A DNA stretch of 64,000 nt from Micromonospora violae (GCF_004217135.1 NZ_SHKK01000001.1:992001-1056000), one strand, 5' to 3'; shown: positions 8,570 through 20,832, counted from the first letter of the stretch. Notes: generated from the sequence alone by a model not told the origin. Made by a program: numbers and translations.

Positions 8570-9367
8570 ATGGCTTTCACCCCGCGTACCCCCAGGATCG
8601 TCGCCGCCCGCCGGCTGCACCGCCGCCGGGACCGCGACGCCACCGGCCGGTTCCTGGCCGAGGGGCCGCAGGCGGTCCGCGAGGCCCTCGCACGGCCGGG
8701 GGTGGTCACCGAACTGTTCGGTACGACCACCGCGCTCGACCGGTATCCGGAGTTGGCCGCCGAGGCGGCCCACGCCGACGTGCCGGTCTCCGAGGTGACC
8801 GACGACGCCCTCGCGGCGCTGGCCGAGACCGTCGCCCCGCAGGGGCTGGTGGCGGTCTGCCGGCACCTGGACGTGTCGCTGGAGCAGGCCCTCGCGGGTG
8901 GGCCTCGGCTGGTGGCGGTCCTCGCTGAGATTCGCGATCCGGGCAACGCCGGCACGGTGCTGCGCACCGCCGACGCGGCCGGCGCGGGTGCGGTGATCTT
9001 CGCCGGGGACGCCGTCGATCCGTACAACGGCAAGTGCGTGCGGGCCTCGGCCGGCAGTCTCTTCCACGTCGACGTGGTGCGCGCCACCGACCCGGTCGCG
9101 GTGGTCGACGCGCTGCGCGCCGCCGGCCTGTCGATCTTCGCCACCACGGGGTACGGCGACAGCGACCTGGACGACCTGACCGACTACGGTCGGCTCGTCG
9201 GGCCCACCGCGTGGCTGTTCGGCTCCGAGGCGCACGGCCTGCCCGAAGAGTTGACCGCCGCCGCCGACGCCCGGGTACGGGTGCCGTTGTACGGGCGCGC
9301 GGAGAGCCTCAACCTGGCTGCCGCCGCCGCGGTCTGCCTGTACGCTTCAGCGAGAGCGCAGCGCTGA
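8570..9367 (+). CDS. SpoU/TrmH-family RNA 2'-O-ribose methyltransferase
   Basis: Probable 23S rRNA or tRNA 2'-O-methyltransferase using S-adenosylmethionine. 265 aa. An N-terminal substrate-binding domain (about 1-110) precedes the knotted SPOUT domain with motif 1 EIRDPGNAGTVLRTADAAG, motif 2 WLFGSEAHGLPEE and motif 3 RVPLYGRAESLNLAAAAAV. The sequence is closest to the TsnR/RlmB-like branch next to rplT in actinobacteria. GGAGGA lies upstream of the ATG at 8570. The target nucleotide cannot be read from the sequence. It may be co-transcribed with rplT (83-base gap). Confidence 0.92.
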   Translation: MAFTPRTPRIVAARRLHRRRDRDATGRFLAEGPQAVREALARPGVVTELFGTTTALDRYPELAAEAAHADVPVSEVTDDALAALAETVAPQGLVAVCRHLDVSLEQALAGGPRLVAVLAEIRDPGNAGTVLRTADAAGAGAVIFAGDAVDPYNGKCVRASAGSLFHVDVVRATDPVAVVDALRAAGLSIFATTGYGDSDLDDLTDYGRLVGPTAWLFGSEAHGLPEELTAAADARVRVPLYGRAESLNLAAAAAVCLYASARAQR

Positions 9368-9413
9368 GGGTGACCGTCTCGGTGCGACTGACAGCAGGGG
9401 AGAGCGTCCGTCC

Positions 9414-9473
9414 ATGAACGCGACACGGCGTTCGTTTAGCCAGCCCGCCGGTGTCGGCGGGCGGCGGGCCTGA
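9414..9473 (+). CDS. Possible 19-aa leader peptide before pheS
   Basis: A short ORF with AGGGGAGAG nine bases before the ATG. Its 3' half overlaps a perfect hairpin, CCCGCCG (9444-9450) / CGGCGGG (9455-9461), with loop GTGT. It holds a single Phe codon (ttt, rare in this genome) near the middle, and a run of Arg and Gly codons. The layout resembles an attenuator for phenylalanyl-tRNA synthetase, but one Phe codon is weak support and no U-tract follows the hairpin. Confidence 0.3.
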   Translation: MNATRRSFSQPAGVGGRRA

Positions 9474-9585
9474 CCTGCTCCCTGCGCAACTCCTACCGGC
9501 GGGCTGCGGCACAGCCGCGCGTCCGTAGACTCGCCTAGCCGCCCCGGTGAGGGCTGGCGCCGCCGTGAGGGAGTGCCCGTACGCC

Positions 9586-10653
9586 ATGAGCTACCGCAAC
9601 GATCCGTACGACCCGAAGCAGGTCGCCCTGCTCGACCCCGCCGCCCTGGCCGAGGCCGTCGCGGACGCCACGAAGGCGTTCGAGGCCGCCGCCGACCCGG
9701 ACGCGTTGACCGCGCTGCGCTCGGTGCACCTGGGTGACCGGTCACCGGTCTCCCTCGCGCGCCGGGAGATCGGCGCGCTGCCGCCGGCCGCGAAGTCCGA
9801 CGCCGGTAAGCGGGTCAACGAGGCCCGCCGGGCCATCGAGTCCGCCTACGCCGAGCGCGCCGAGGTGGTGGAGCGCGAGCAGGCCGAGCGGGTGCTGGTG
9901 GAGGAGCGGGTGGACGTCACCCTGCCCTACGACCGGCGTCCGCGGGGCGCCCGGCACCCGTTGAGCACCCTGATGGAGTCGATCAGTGACCTCTTCGTCG
10001 GGATGGGCTACGAGGTGGCCGAGGGGCCCGAGGTCGACCTGGAGTGGGTCAACTTCGACGCGCTGAACATCCCCGCCGACCACCCGGCCCGCGGGTTGAT
10101 GGACACCTTCCACATCGCACCGGAGGGGTCGGGCCTGGTGCTGCGCACGCACACCTCGACGGTGCAGACCCGCACGATGCTCAGCCGCAAGCCGCCGATC
10201 TATGTGATCGTGCCGGGCCGGGTCTACCGCACCGACGAGATCGACGCCACCCACAGCCCGGTGTTCCACCAGGCCGAGGGCCTGGTCGTCGACAAGGGCA
10301 TCACGATGGCGCACCTGCGGGGCACGCTGGACCACTTCGCCCGGGCGATGTTCGGCCCGGAGGCGAAGACCCGGTGGCGGCCGCACTACTTCCCGTTCAC
10401 CGAGCCGTCGGCGGAGTTCGACGTGTGGTTCCCGGAGCACCGGGACGGCCCGCAGTGGGTCGAGTGGGGTGGTTGCGGCATGGTCAACCCGCGGGTGCTG
10501 CGGGCCTGCGGCGTCGACCCGGAGGTCTACTCCGGATTCGCCTTCGGCATGGGCATCGACCGGACCCTGATGGTCCGACACGGGGTCAGTGACATCCGCC
10601 ATCTCTTCGAGGGCGACGTGCGGTTCAGCCGCGCGCTCGGGACCGGGGCGTAG
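9586..10653 (+). CDS. pheS: Phenylalanyl-tRNA synthetase alpha subunit
   Basis: Catalytic alpha subunit of the (alpha-beta)2 class II synthetase. 355 aa. An N-terminal coiled-coil arm (about 10-100), then class II motif 1 near [20 protein letters not shown], motif 2 [19 protein letters not shown] and motif 3 [13 protein letters not shown]. Start chosen at ATG 9586 because the family begins close to this point; the frame is open 39 bases further up. The TAG stop is followed 40 bases later by pheT. Confidence 0.96.
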   Translation: MSYRNDPYDPKQVALLDPAALAEAVADATKAFEAAADPDALTALRSVHLGDRSPVSLARREIGALPPAAKSDAGKRVNEARRAIESAYAERAEVVEREQAERVLVEERVDVTLPYDRRPRGARHPLSTLMESISDLFVGMGYEVAEGPEVDLEWVNFDALNIPADHPARGLMDTFHIAPEGSGLVLRTHTSTVQTRTMLSRKPPIYVIVPGRVYRTDEIDATHSPVFHQAEGLVVDKGITMAHLRGTLDHFARAMFGPEAKTRWRPHYFPFTEPSAEFDVWFPEHRDGPQWVEWGGCGMVNPRVLRACGVDPEVYSGFAFGMGIDRTLMVRHGVSDIRHLFEGDVRFSRALGTGA

Positions 10654-10693
10654 GCGATGCGGGTACGAGACACGGGAACGGTGGTCTGACGTC

Positions 10694-13240
10694 ATGCGAG
10701 TTTCTGTCAGTTGGCTGCGGGAGTACGTCGACCTCCCCGCCGACCTGCCCACGGGTGACCTGGAGCAGGCACTGGTCGACCTCGGCATCGAGGTCGAGTC
10801 CGTGGTGGACCTGGCCGAGACGGTCACCGGCCAGCTGGTCGTCGGTGAGGTCCGTGAGATCGAGGAGCTCACCGGCTTCAAGAAGCCGATCCGGTTCTGC
10901 CGGGTCGACGTGGGTGCCGCCAACGGCACCGGCGAACCGCAGGAGATCGTCTGCGGGGCGCGCAACTTCGCCGTCGGTGACCGGGTGGTGGTGATCCTGC
11001 CCGGTGGCGTCCTGCCCGGCGGCTTCGCCATCGGCGCGCGCAAGACGTACGGGCACAACTCGGCGGGCATGATCTGCTCGGCGAAGGAGCTGGGCCTGGG
11101 CGACGACCACTCCGGCATCATCGTGCTGGGGTCGGACGTGACCGCGAAGCCGGGCGACGACGCACGCCCGGTGGTCGGCCTCGACGACGTCGTGCTCGAC
11201 CTGGAGATCACCCCCGACCGGGGGTACGCGCTGAGCATGCGCGGCCTGGCCCGGGAGCTGTCACACGCGTTCGACGTGCCGCTGCGCGACCCGGCCCTGG
11301 TGCCGGCGCCGGGCGGCACCGAGACGCCGGCGTACCCGGTGGAGGTCCGTGACCCGGTCGGCTGCGACCGGTTCACCGCCCGCCTGGTCCGTGGCGTCGA
11401 CCCGACCGCGCCCACGCCGTCCTGGATGCAGCAGCGGCTCGTCACCGCCGGCATCCGCAGCATCTCGCTGCCGGTCGACATCACCAACTACGTGATGCTG
11501 GAGCTGGGTCAGCCGATGCACGCCTTCGACGCCGACCGGATCGCCGGGCCGCTGGTGGTCCGTCGCGCCGAGGCGGGGGAGAAGCTGACCACCCTCGACG
11601 GGGTCAGCCGGGTGCTCACCGCCGACGACATGGTCATCTGCGACGACACTGGGCCGATCTCCCTCGCCGCCGTGATGGGCGGCGAGACCAGCGAGGTCGT
11701 CGCCGGCACCACCACCGTGCTCTTCGAGGCGGCGCACTGGGACCCGGCGATGGTCGGGCGCACGGCCCGCCGGCACAAGCTGTTCAGCGAGGCCGCGAAG
11801 CGCTGGGAGCGGGGCGTCGACCCGGCCGTGGCGCTGGTCGCGCTGGAGCGTGCCGTGCGGCTGCTCACCGAGCACGGCGGGGGTACGCCGAGCGCGGAGA
11901 TCCTGGACATCGACCACGTCCGCCCGCGTACCCCGATCAGCCTCCCGGCGGACCTGCCGACCCGGCGGGTCGGCGTCGAGTACCCGCCGGCGCGGGTGGT
12001 CGACCTGCTGGAGCGGGTCGGCTGCACGGTGGCGCAGGGCGCGGACCGGTTGTCCGAGGACCCGGGTGCGGTCGGTGTCGCCAGCGGCGTCGGGGTGGTG
12101 CTGAGCGTCACCCCGCCGACCTGGCGGCCCGACCTGACCGACCCGGCCGACCTGGTCGAGGAGGTGGTCCGCCTCGACGGGTACGACAAAGTGCCGTCGG
12201 TGCTGCCGACCGCGCCGCCGGGCCGCGGTCTGACCCCGCGGCAGCGTCGCCGCCGGGCCGTCGCCGACTCGCTGGCCGAGCGCGGGTACGTGGCCGTGCT
12301 CGCGCACCCGTTCGTGTCGCCGGAGCTGGCCGACCAGCTCGGCCTGCCGGCCGACGACCCGCGGCGGCCCGCGGTGCGACTGGCCAACCCGCTGTCCGAG
12401 GAGGAGCCGCTGCTGCGTACCACGCTGCTCGGTCCGCTGCTCGGCGTCCTCAAGCGCAACCTCGGCCGGGGTCACCGTGACCTCGCCCTGTCCGAGATCG
12501 GCGCGGTCTTCCACCCGCGTGTCGGCGCCGGCAGCCCGCCGGCGATGGGCGTGGACCGGCGCCCCACCGACGCGGAGTTCGCGGCCGCCGACGCGGTGGT
12601 GCCGGCGCAGCCGGTGCACGTCGCGGTGGTGCTCACCGGCGACCTGGACCCGGCCGGCTGGTGGGGGCCGGGTCGACCGGCCGGCTGGGCCGACGCGATC
12701 GAGGCGGGCCGTGACGTGCTGGCCGCCGCCGGGATCCCGGACGAGTGGGTCGAGGTGCGTGCCGCCGAGTACGCCCCGTGGCACCCGGGTCGCTGCGCCG
12801 AGCTGCGGGTCAACGGCTCGGTGGTCGGACACGCCGGTGAGCTGCACCCGGTGGTGGTCGCGGCGCTGGAGCTGCCCCGCCGCACCAGCGCGATGGAGCT
12901 GAACCTCGACGCGCTGCCGCCTACCCCGGTGCTGCCCGCGCCGACGGTGTCCGGCTTCCCGCCGGCGCTGATCGACGTGGCCCTGGTGGTGGACGAGTCG
13001 GTGCCGGCGGAGCAGGTGCGCCGGGCGCTGGAGGCGGGCGCCGGTGAGCTGCTGGAGGACGTGCGGCTGTTCGACGTCTACTCCGGTGCGCAGCTCGGCG
13101 AGGGTCGGCGGTCACTGGCGTACAAGCTGACCTTCCGGGCACCGGATCGGACGCTCACCGTCGAGGAGGCGGTCGCCGCACGGGACGCGGCGGTGGCCGT
13201 CGCGGCGGAGCGACTCGGCGCGACCCTGCGCGGCGCCTAA
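10694..13240 (+). CDS. pheT: Phenylalanyl-tRNA synthetase beta subunit
   Basis: 848 aa, normal length. Domain order: N-terminal core MRVSVSWLREYVDLP, the EMAP-like tRNA-binding domain (about 40-155, VVGEVREIEEL..ARNFAVGDRVVVILPGGVLP), the B3/B4 editing domain (about 215-390), the B5 helical domain, the catalytic-like module, and the C-terminal anticodon-binding FDX-ACB domain (from about 755, PPALIDVALVVDESVP..YKLTFRAPDRTLT). No strong Shine-Dalgarno lies at the start; a 10-codon frame at 10657-10689 ends five bases before it and may help reinitiation. Confidence 0.96.
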   Translation: MRVSVSWLREYVDLPADLPTGDLEQALVDLGIEVESVVDLAETVTGQLVVGEVREIEELTGFKKPIRFCRVDVGAANGTGEPQEIVCGARNFAVGDRVVVILPGGVLPGGFAIGARKTYGHNSAGMICSAKELGLGDDHSGIIVLGSDVTAKPGDDARPVVGLDDVVLDLEITPDRGYALSMRGLARELSHAFDVPLRDPALVPAPGGTETPAYPVEVRDPVGCDRFTARLVRGVDPTAPTPSWMQQRLVTAGIRSISLPVDITNYVMLELGQPMHAFDADRIAGPLVVRRAEAGEKLTTLDGVSRVLTADDMVICDDTGPISLAAVMGGETSEVVAGTTTVLFEAAHWDPAMVGRTARRHKLFSEAAKRWERGVDPAVALVALERAVRLLTEHGGGTPSAEILDIDHVRPRTPISLPADLPTRRVGVEYPPARVVDLLERVGCTVAQGADRLSEDPGAVGVASGVGVVLSVTPPTWRPDLTDPADLVEEVVRLDGYDKVPSVLPTAPPGRGLTPRQRRRRAVADSLAERGYVAVLAHPFVSPELADQLGLPADDPRRPAVRLANPLSEEEPLLRTTLLGPLLGVLKRNLGRGHRDLALSEIGAVFHPRVGAGSPPAMGVDRRPTDAEFAAADAVVPAQPVHVAVVLTGDLDPAGWWGPGRPAGWADAIEAGRDVLAAAGIPDEWVEVRAAEYAPWHPGRCAELRVNGSVVGHAGELHPVVVAALELPRRTSAMELNLDALPPTPVLPAPTVSGFPPALIDVALVVDESVPAEQVRRALEAGAGELLEDVRLFDVYSGAQLGEGRRSLAYKLTFRAPDRTLTVEEAVAARDAAVAVAAERLGATLRGA

Positions 13241-13252
13241 CCCCCGTTCCCA

Positions 13253-13333
13253 CCCTCGCGATCTTGCAGTTTGTGTTGCCGATCAGCGCCTTTGGTCGGC
13301 TACCCGGGCACAGTGAGTGCACGATCGCGAGGG
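13253..13333. repeat. Palindromic element downstream of pheT
   Basis: CCCTCGCGATC (13253-13263) and GATCGCGAGGG (13323-13333) are perfect 11-bp inverted arms around a 59-base centre, flanked by C-rich and G-rich tracts that extend the pairing imperfectly. It can serve as the pheT transcript end and belongs to the same class of non-coding palindromes as the element after hisG, with different arms. Confidence 0.7.
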
Positions 13334-13347
13334 CGGGGCGGGGGCTC

Positions 13348-13361
13348 TACATCATCATGCA
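13348..13361. promoter_or_regulatory. Upstream ARG box (ArgR operator)
   Basis: TACATCATCATGCA matches the Streptomyces-type ARG pattern TGCAT-N4-ATGCA at all but one half-site base. It lies 29 bp upstream of the -35 of the argC promoter. Its centre is 63 bp, six helical turns, from the second box. Confidence 0.55.
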
Positions 13362-13376
13362 GAGGGCTGTATTAAC

Positions 13377-13406
13377 TTGCAAGAAACAGGTCGCCCTTGT
13401 TAGCCT
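13377..13406 (+). promoter_or_regulatory. Probable argC operon promoter
   Basis: TTGCAA (13377-13382) and TAGCCT (13401-13406), 18-base spacer, predict a start near 13412, inside the downstream ARG box and about 22 bases before the argC ATG. Confidence 0.5.
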
Positions 13407-13410
13407 TCGC

Positions 13411-13424
13411 TGCATAGTCATGCG
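13411..13424. promoter_or_regulatory. Downstream ARG box (ArgR operator) at the argC start
   Basis: TGCATAGTCATGCG contains the perfect dyad GCAT-AGTC-ATGC. It covers the predicted transcription start and abuts the Shine-Dalgarno GGAGG (13424-13428), so bound ArgR would block the promoter. The repressor gene argR is in the same operon. Confidence 0.7.
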
Positions 13425-13433
13425 GAGGTGAGT

Positions 13434-14435
13434 ATGGGGATCCGAGTCGCGGTCGCCGGAGCGAGCGGGTACGCCGGAGGTGAGTTGCTGCGCCTGATCG
13501 CCGGGCACCCGGAGTTCGACCTGGTCGCCGCCACCGCGCACAGCCAGGCCGGGCACCGCGTCGACGTGGTGCACCCGCAGCTCACCGGGCTCGACCTGGT
13601 GTTCGGCACGACCGATCCGGCCAGCCTGGCCGACGCGGACCTGGTCTTCCTGGCCCTGCCGCACGGCGAGTCGGCGGCCCTCGCGGCCCAACTCCCGGCC
13701 GAGGTGCGGATCGTCGACCTGGGTGCCGACCACCGGCTCGCCGACCCGTACGCCTGGGCGCAATACTACGGCGGCACGCACGCCGGGCAGTGGGCCTACG
13801 GCCTACCCGAGCTGCCCGGTCAGCGGGAGTTGATCGCCGGCTCCACCCGCGTGGCGAACACCGGCTGCTACGCCGCCGCGATCACCCTGGCGCTCGCGCC
13901 GCTGATCGCCGACGGCGCGGCCAGCCCCGCCGACGTGGTGGTGGTCGCCGCCTCCGGCACCTCCGGCGCGGGCCGGGCGGCCAAGCCGCACCTGCTGGCC
14001 AGCGAGGTGATGGGCGACCTGTCGCCGTACCGGGTGGGCACCCACCAGCACGTCCCGGAGATCAAGCAGGCCACTGGGGCGACCGGCCTGTCGCTCACCC
14101 CGGTCCTGGCGCCGATGCCGCGCGGCATCCTGGCCACCGTCACCGCGGTGCCGGCGCGCGGCGTCGACCCGCAGGACGTGCTGGCGCGGGCGTACGCCGA
14201 CGCGCCGTTCGTGCACGTGCTGCCGGAGGGGCGCTGGCCGCACACCGCCGCCACCCTGGGCTCCAACTCGTGTCACCTCCAGGCCACTGTCGATGTCGAC
14301 TCGGGTCGTCTGATCGTGCTCAGCGCGTTGGACAACCTGGGCAAGGGCGCTGCCGGTCAGGCCGTACAGAACGCGAACCTGATGGTTGGCCTGCCGGAGA
14401 CGACGGGCCTGTCGGTGTGGGGGGTGGCGCCGTGA
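13434..14435 (+). CDS. argC: N-acetyl-gamma-glutamyl-phosphate reductase
   Basis: Third step of arginine synthesis, NADPH-dependent reduction of N-acetylglutamyl phosphate. 333 aa. The NAD(P)-binding motif GASGYAGGELLRLI is at the N-terminus and the catalytic cysteine lies in NTGCYAAAI (about Cys145). HPEFDLVAATAHSQAG and the C-terminal GKGAAGQAVQNANLM are family marks. The ATG at 13434 is five bases after GGAGG; the GTG at 13428 would overlap that site. Stop overlaps argJ (GTGA). Confidence 0.96.
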   Translation: MGIRVAVAGASGYAGGELLRLIAGHPEFDLVAATAHSQAGHRVDVVHPQLTGLDLVFGTTDPASLADADLVFLALPHGESAALAAQLPAEVRIVDLGADHRLADPYAWAQYYGGTHAGQWAYGLPELPGQRELIAGSTRVANTGCYAAAITLALAPLIADGAASPADVVVVAASGTSGAGRAAKPHLLASEVMGDLSPYRVGTHQHVPEIKQATGATGLSLTPVLAPMPRGILATVTAVPARGVDPQDVLARAYADAPFVHVLPEGRWPHTAATLGSNSCHLQATVDVDSGRLIVLSALDNLGKGAAGQAVQNANLMVGLPETTGLSVWGVAP

Positions 14436-15604
14436 GCGTCACCACCCCTCGGGGGTTCCGGGCGGCCGGGGTGGTCGCCGGCCTCAAGGCCAGTGGCGGC
14501 GCGGACGTCGCCCTGGTGGTCAACGACGGCCCGGACGCCGGGGTGGCCGGTGTCTTCACCACCAACCGGGTCAAGGCCGCGCCGGTGCTCTGGACCCAGC
14601 AGGTCGTGCAGGGCGGTGTGGTGCGTGCTGTGGTGCTCAACTCCGGTGGCGCGAACGCCTGCACCGGCCCGGCCGGTTTCCAGGACACGCATGCCACCGC
14701 TGAGCACACCGCCGCCGCGCTGACCTCGGTCAGCCCACGGTTGATCGTGGGTGCTGGTGAGGTCGCGGTCTGCTCGACCGGCCTGATCGGTGAGCGGTTG
14801 CCGATGCCGAAGCTGCTGCCGGGCGTCGGCGCGGCGGTGCGCGGGCTCTCCCGCGACGGTGGCCCGGCCGCCGCTGAGGCGATCATGACCACGGACACCC
14901 GGCCGAAGACCACGGTGGCCCGGGGGAGTGGCTGGACGGTCGGTGGCATGGCCAAGGGTGCGGGGATGCTCGCGCCGGGGATGGCCACCATGCTCTGCGT
15001 GCTGACCACCGACGCGGTGGCCGGGCCAGCGATGCTGGACGAGGCGTTGCGGGCGGCCACCCGGGTGACCTTCGACCGGGTCGACTCCGACGGTTGCATG
15101 TCCACGAATGACACCGTGCTGCTGCTGGCCAGCGGGGCGAGCGGCATCGAGCCGACGCTGGCCGAGCTGGCCGCTGCCGTGACGGCGGCCTGTCACGACC
15201 TGGCCCAGCAGTTGGTCGCCGACGCGGAGGGCGCCACCAAGCAGGTCGCCATCGACGTGGTGGGCGCGGCGGACGAGGACGAGGCGGTCGAGGTGGGTCG
15301 TACGGTGGCCCGCAACAACCTGGTCAAGACGGCGCTGTTCGGCAACGACCCCAACTGGGGTCGGATCCTCGCCGCCGTCGGCACGACCGCCGCCGCGTTC
15401 GAGCCGGACGAGGTGGACGTGGCGGTCAACGGGGTGTGGGTGTGCCGGGGCGGCGCCGCCGCCGAGGACCGCTCGAAGGTCGACCTGACCGGTCGGGACG
15501 TGACCATCCGGATCGACCTGCACGCGGGCACGTCGGCCGCCACGATCTGGACCAACGATCTGTCCCATGCGTACGTCCACGAGAATTCGGCGTATTCAAC
15601 ATGA
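14432..15604 (+). CDS. argJ: Bifunctional glutamate N-acetyltransferase / ornithine acetyltransferase
   Basis: Recycles the acetyl group from N-acetylornithine to glutamate, so the pathway is cyclic and needs no separate ArgE. 390 aa, an autoprocessed Ntn-like enzyme. The self-cleavage site is in PGMATMLCV with the nucleophile Thr at about residue 186, preceded by [11 protein letters not shown]. Other marks are [10 protein letters not shown] and [10 protein letters not shown]. Whether it also uses acetyl-CoA (bifunctional) cannot be told from the motif. GTG start, GTGA overlap with argC, ATGA overlap with argB. Confidence 0.95.
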   Translation: MSVTTPRGFRAAGVVAGLKASGGADVALVVNDGPDAGVAGVFTTNRVKAAPVLWTQQVVQGGVVRAVVLNSGGANACTGPAGFQDTHATAEHTAAALTSVSPRLIVGAGEVAVCSTGLIGERLPMPKLLPGVGAAVRGLSRDGGPAAAEAIMTTDTRPKTTVARGSGWTVGGMAKGAGMLAPGMATMLCVLTTDAVAGPAMLDEALRAATRVTFDRVDSDGCMSTNDTVLLLASGASGIEPTLAELAAAVTAACHDLAQQLVADAEGATKQVAIDVVGAADEDEAVEVGRTVARNNLVKTALFGNDPNWGRILAAVGTTAAAFEPDEVDVAVNGVWVCRGGAAAEDRSKVDLTGRDVTIRIDLHAGTSAATIWTNDLSHAYVHENSAYST

Positions 15605-16502
15605 GTCTCAGTAGCGACTTGGCTCGCGCCCAGGTCAAGGCGGAGACGCTGATCGAGGCGCTGCCCTGGCTGGCACGTTTCTCCGGCTCGACGGTGGTGG
15701 TCAAGTACGGCGGTAACGCGATGACCGATCCGCAGTTGCAGCGGGCGTTCGCGGCCGACATGGTCTTCCTGCGCTATGCCGGTCTGAAGCCGGTGGTGGT
15801 GCACGGGGGCGGTCCGCAGATCTCCGCCATGCTGGGTCGTCTCGGCATCGCCAGCGAGTTCCGGGGTGGCCTGCGGGTGACCACCGCCGAGGCGATGGAC
15901 GTGGTCCGGATGGTGCTGGTCGGTCAGGTGGGCCGGGAGTTGGTCGGGCTGATCAACTCGCATGGTCCGTACGCTGTCGGTCTCTCCGGTGAGGATGCCC
16001 GGTTGTTCACCGCGGTGCGTCGTCCGGCGTACGTGGACGGGGCGCCGGTCGATGTCGGTCAGGTCGGGGACGTGGAGTCGGTGGATGTGTCCGCGGTGAC
16101 CGACCTGATCGAGGCCGGTCGGATTCCGGTGATCTCGACGGTGGCGCCGGACGTGGAGGGGGTGTTGCACAACCTCAACGCGGACACCGCCGCCGCGGCG
16201 TTGGCCATCGCGTTGCGGGCCCGCAAGCTCGTGGTGCTCACCGACGTGGCCGGTCTGTACGCCGACTGGCCGGACACGAGCAGCCTGGTCTCGGAGATCG
16301 ACGCGGACGATCTGGCCAAGCTGCTGCCCAGCCTGGAGTCGGGGATGGTGCCGAAGATGGAGGCCTGCCTGCGGGCGGTGCGTGGGGGAGTGCCGGCCGC
16401 GCACGTCGTCGACGGCCGGGTGGCGCACTCGACGTTGCTTGAGGTGTTCACCTCGGAAGGGTTCGGAACGATGGTGGTGCCGGGAGACGGGACGGACGCG
16501 AC

Positions 16503-16506
<4 letters not shown>
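15601..16506 (+). CDS. argB: Acetylglutamate kinase
   Basis: Second step of arginine synthesis and the usual arginine-feedback target. 301 aa, amino-acid kinase family. Phosphate-binding VVKYGGNAM, the substrate motif [22 protein letters not shown], and [11 protein letters not shown]. The N-terminal helix of about 25 residues ([19 protein letters not shown]) is the segment that forms the hexameric arginine-sensitive form. ATGA overlap with argJ, and the stop overlaps argD. Confidence 0.96.
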
Positions 16507-19283
<2,777 letters not shown>

Positions 19284-19287
<4 letters not shown>

Positions 19288-19364
19288 CGCGGCGGAGTGT
19301 GAAGAGTGACCGGGCACGGCGAGTGAGCCCCGCAGTCGCGGGCGAAAGGCAACCAGAGCAATGA
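19284..19364 (+). CDS. Micro-ORF bridging argR and argH (26 aa, unproven)
   Basis: Starts at ATG 19284 in ATGA with the argR stop and ends with TGA in ATGA with the argH start at 19361, so it spans the gap with coupling overlaps at both ends. The predicted peptide is basic (several Arg, Lys), with no recognisable domain. It may only carry ribosomes across to argH, which has only a weak, distant Shine-Dalgarno of its own. Confidence 0.35.
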
Positions 19365-20827
19365 TGGGCGACGTGGACGACAAGAGCCTGACCGAGAACA
19401 GCGCCGCCACCAACCGGACGAGCCTCTGGGGTGGCCGGTTCGCGGGCGGCCCCGCCGAGGCGCTCGCCCGACTGTCGGTGAGCGTGCAGTTCGACTGGCG
19501 CCTGGCCCCGTACGACATCGCCGGTTCCCGGGCGCACGCCCGGGTCCTGGCCGGCGCCGGTCTGCTCGACCCGGAGGAGCTGGGTCGGATGCTGGCCGCG
19601 CTGGACGACCTGGAGGCTGCCTGCGCCTCCGGGTCGTTCCGCCCCACCATCGACGACGAGGACGTGCACACCGCGCTGGAGCGTGGTCTGCTGGAGCGCC
19701 TCGGCAGCCTCGGTGGCAAGCTGCGCGCCGGCCGGTCCCGCAACGACCAGGTCGCCACCGACCTGCGGCTCTACCTGCGCGACCACGCCCGAGGTGTGGC
19801 CAGTCGCCTGGTGGAGTTGGCGGAGGCGCTGGTCGAGCAGGCCGAGCGGCACATCGACACCGCCGCGCCGGGCATGACGCACCTTCAGCACGCCCAGCCG
19901 GTCACCTTCGGGCACTGGCTGCTCGCCCACGTGCAGCCGCTGCTGCGGGATCTGGAGCGGCTGCGCGACTGGGACCACCGGGCGGCGATCAGCCCGCTCG
20001 GCGCGGGTGCCCTGGCCGGCTCCGGGTTGCCGCTGGACCCGGTGGCCGTGGCCAAGGAGCTGGGCTTCCGTACGTCGTTCGCCAACTCGATGGACGCCGT
20101 GGCCGACCGGGACTTCGTGGCCGAGTTCCTCTTCACCACCGCCATGATCGGGGTGCACCTGTCCCGGCTCGGTGAGGAGGTCGTGCTCTGGACCTCGCAC
20201 GAGTTCGGCTGGGTGGAGCTGGACGACTCGTTCGCCACCGGCTCGTCGATCATGCCGCAGAAGAAGAACGCGGACATCGCCGAGTTGGCCCGGGGCAAGT
20301 CCGGGCGGCTGGTCGGTGGCCTGATGACCGTGCTGACCATGCTCAAGGGTCTGCCGATGACCTACGACCGGGACATGCAGGAGGACAAGGAGCCGGCCTT
20401 CGACGCGGTCGACACCCTGGAGCTGCTGCTTCCGGCCCTGGCGGGAATGATCTCCACGATGACGGTCCGGGTGGACCGCCTCGTCGCCGCCACCCCGGTC
20501 GGCTTCTCCCTCGCCACCGAGGTCGCGGACTGGCTGGTCCGCCGCAACGTGCCGTTCCGCGACGCGCACGAGATCACCGGTCAGCTGGTGGCGCTCTGCG
20601 CGGCCCGGGAGTGCGAGTTGGAGGACGTCTCCGACGAGGACCTGGCCGCCGTCAGCAAGCACCTCGACCCGTCGGTGCGCGACGTGCTCTCGGTCCGTTC
20701 GGCTCTCGCGGCCCGGACCACCCCCGGCTCCACCGGCCCCGGCCCGGTCGCCGACCAGCTCGCCGACGCGGCGGACCGGCTGGCGACCTGGCGGGAGTGG
20801 GCCACCGAACGGGTCGTCCCGCGCTGA
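19361..20827 (+). CDS. argH: Argininosuccinate lyase
   Basis: Last step of arginine synthesis: argininosuccinate to arginine and fumarate. 488 aa (N-terminal extension of ~20 residues). Family marks are SLWGGRFAGGPAEALARL, AGRSRNDQVATDLRLYLRD, TVTFGHWL-type QPVTFGHWLL, and the flexible catalytic loop with GSSIMPQKKNADIAEL. A second ATG three bases on is possible. argG, which makes its substrate, is not in the window. Confidence 0.96.
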   Translation: MMGDVDDKSLTENSAATNRTSLWGGRFAGGPAEALARLSVSVQFDWRLAPYDIAGSRAHARVLAGAGLLDPEELGRMLAALDDLEAACASGSFRPTIDDEDVHTALERGLLERLGSLGGKLRAGRSRNDQVATDLRLYLRDHARGVASRLVELAEALVEQAERHIDTAAPGMTHLQHAQPVTFGHWLLAHVQPLLRDLERLRDWDHRAAISPLGAGALAGSGLPLDPVAVAKELGFRTSFANSMDAVADRDFVAEFLFTTAMIGVHLSRLGEEVVLWTSHEFGWVELDDSFATGSSIMPQKKNADIAELARGKSGRLVGGLMTVLTMLKGLPMTYDRDMQEDKEPAFDAVDTLELLLPALAGMISTMTVRVDRLVAATPVGFSLATEVADWLVRRNVPFRDAHEITGQLVALCAARECELEDVSDEDLAAVSKHLDPSVRDVLSVRSALAARTTPGSTGPGPVADQLADAADRLATWREWATERVVPR

Positions 20828-20832
20828 CCGTG

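Noticed and set aside
9742..11487. 581-codon minus-strand ORF opposite pheS and pheT
   Set aside because: Shadow of two well-conserved genes, with Arg/His/Pro-rich translation.
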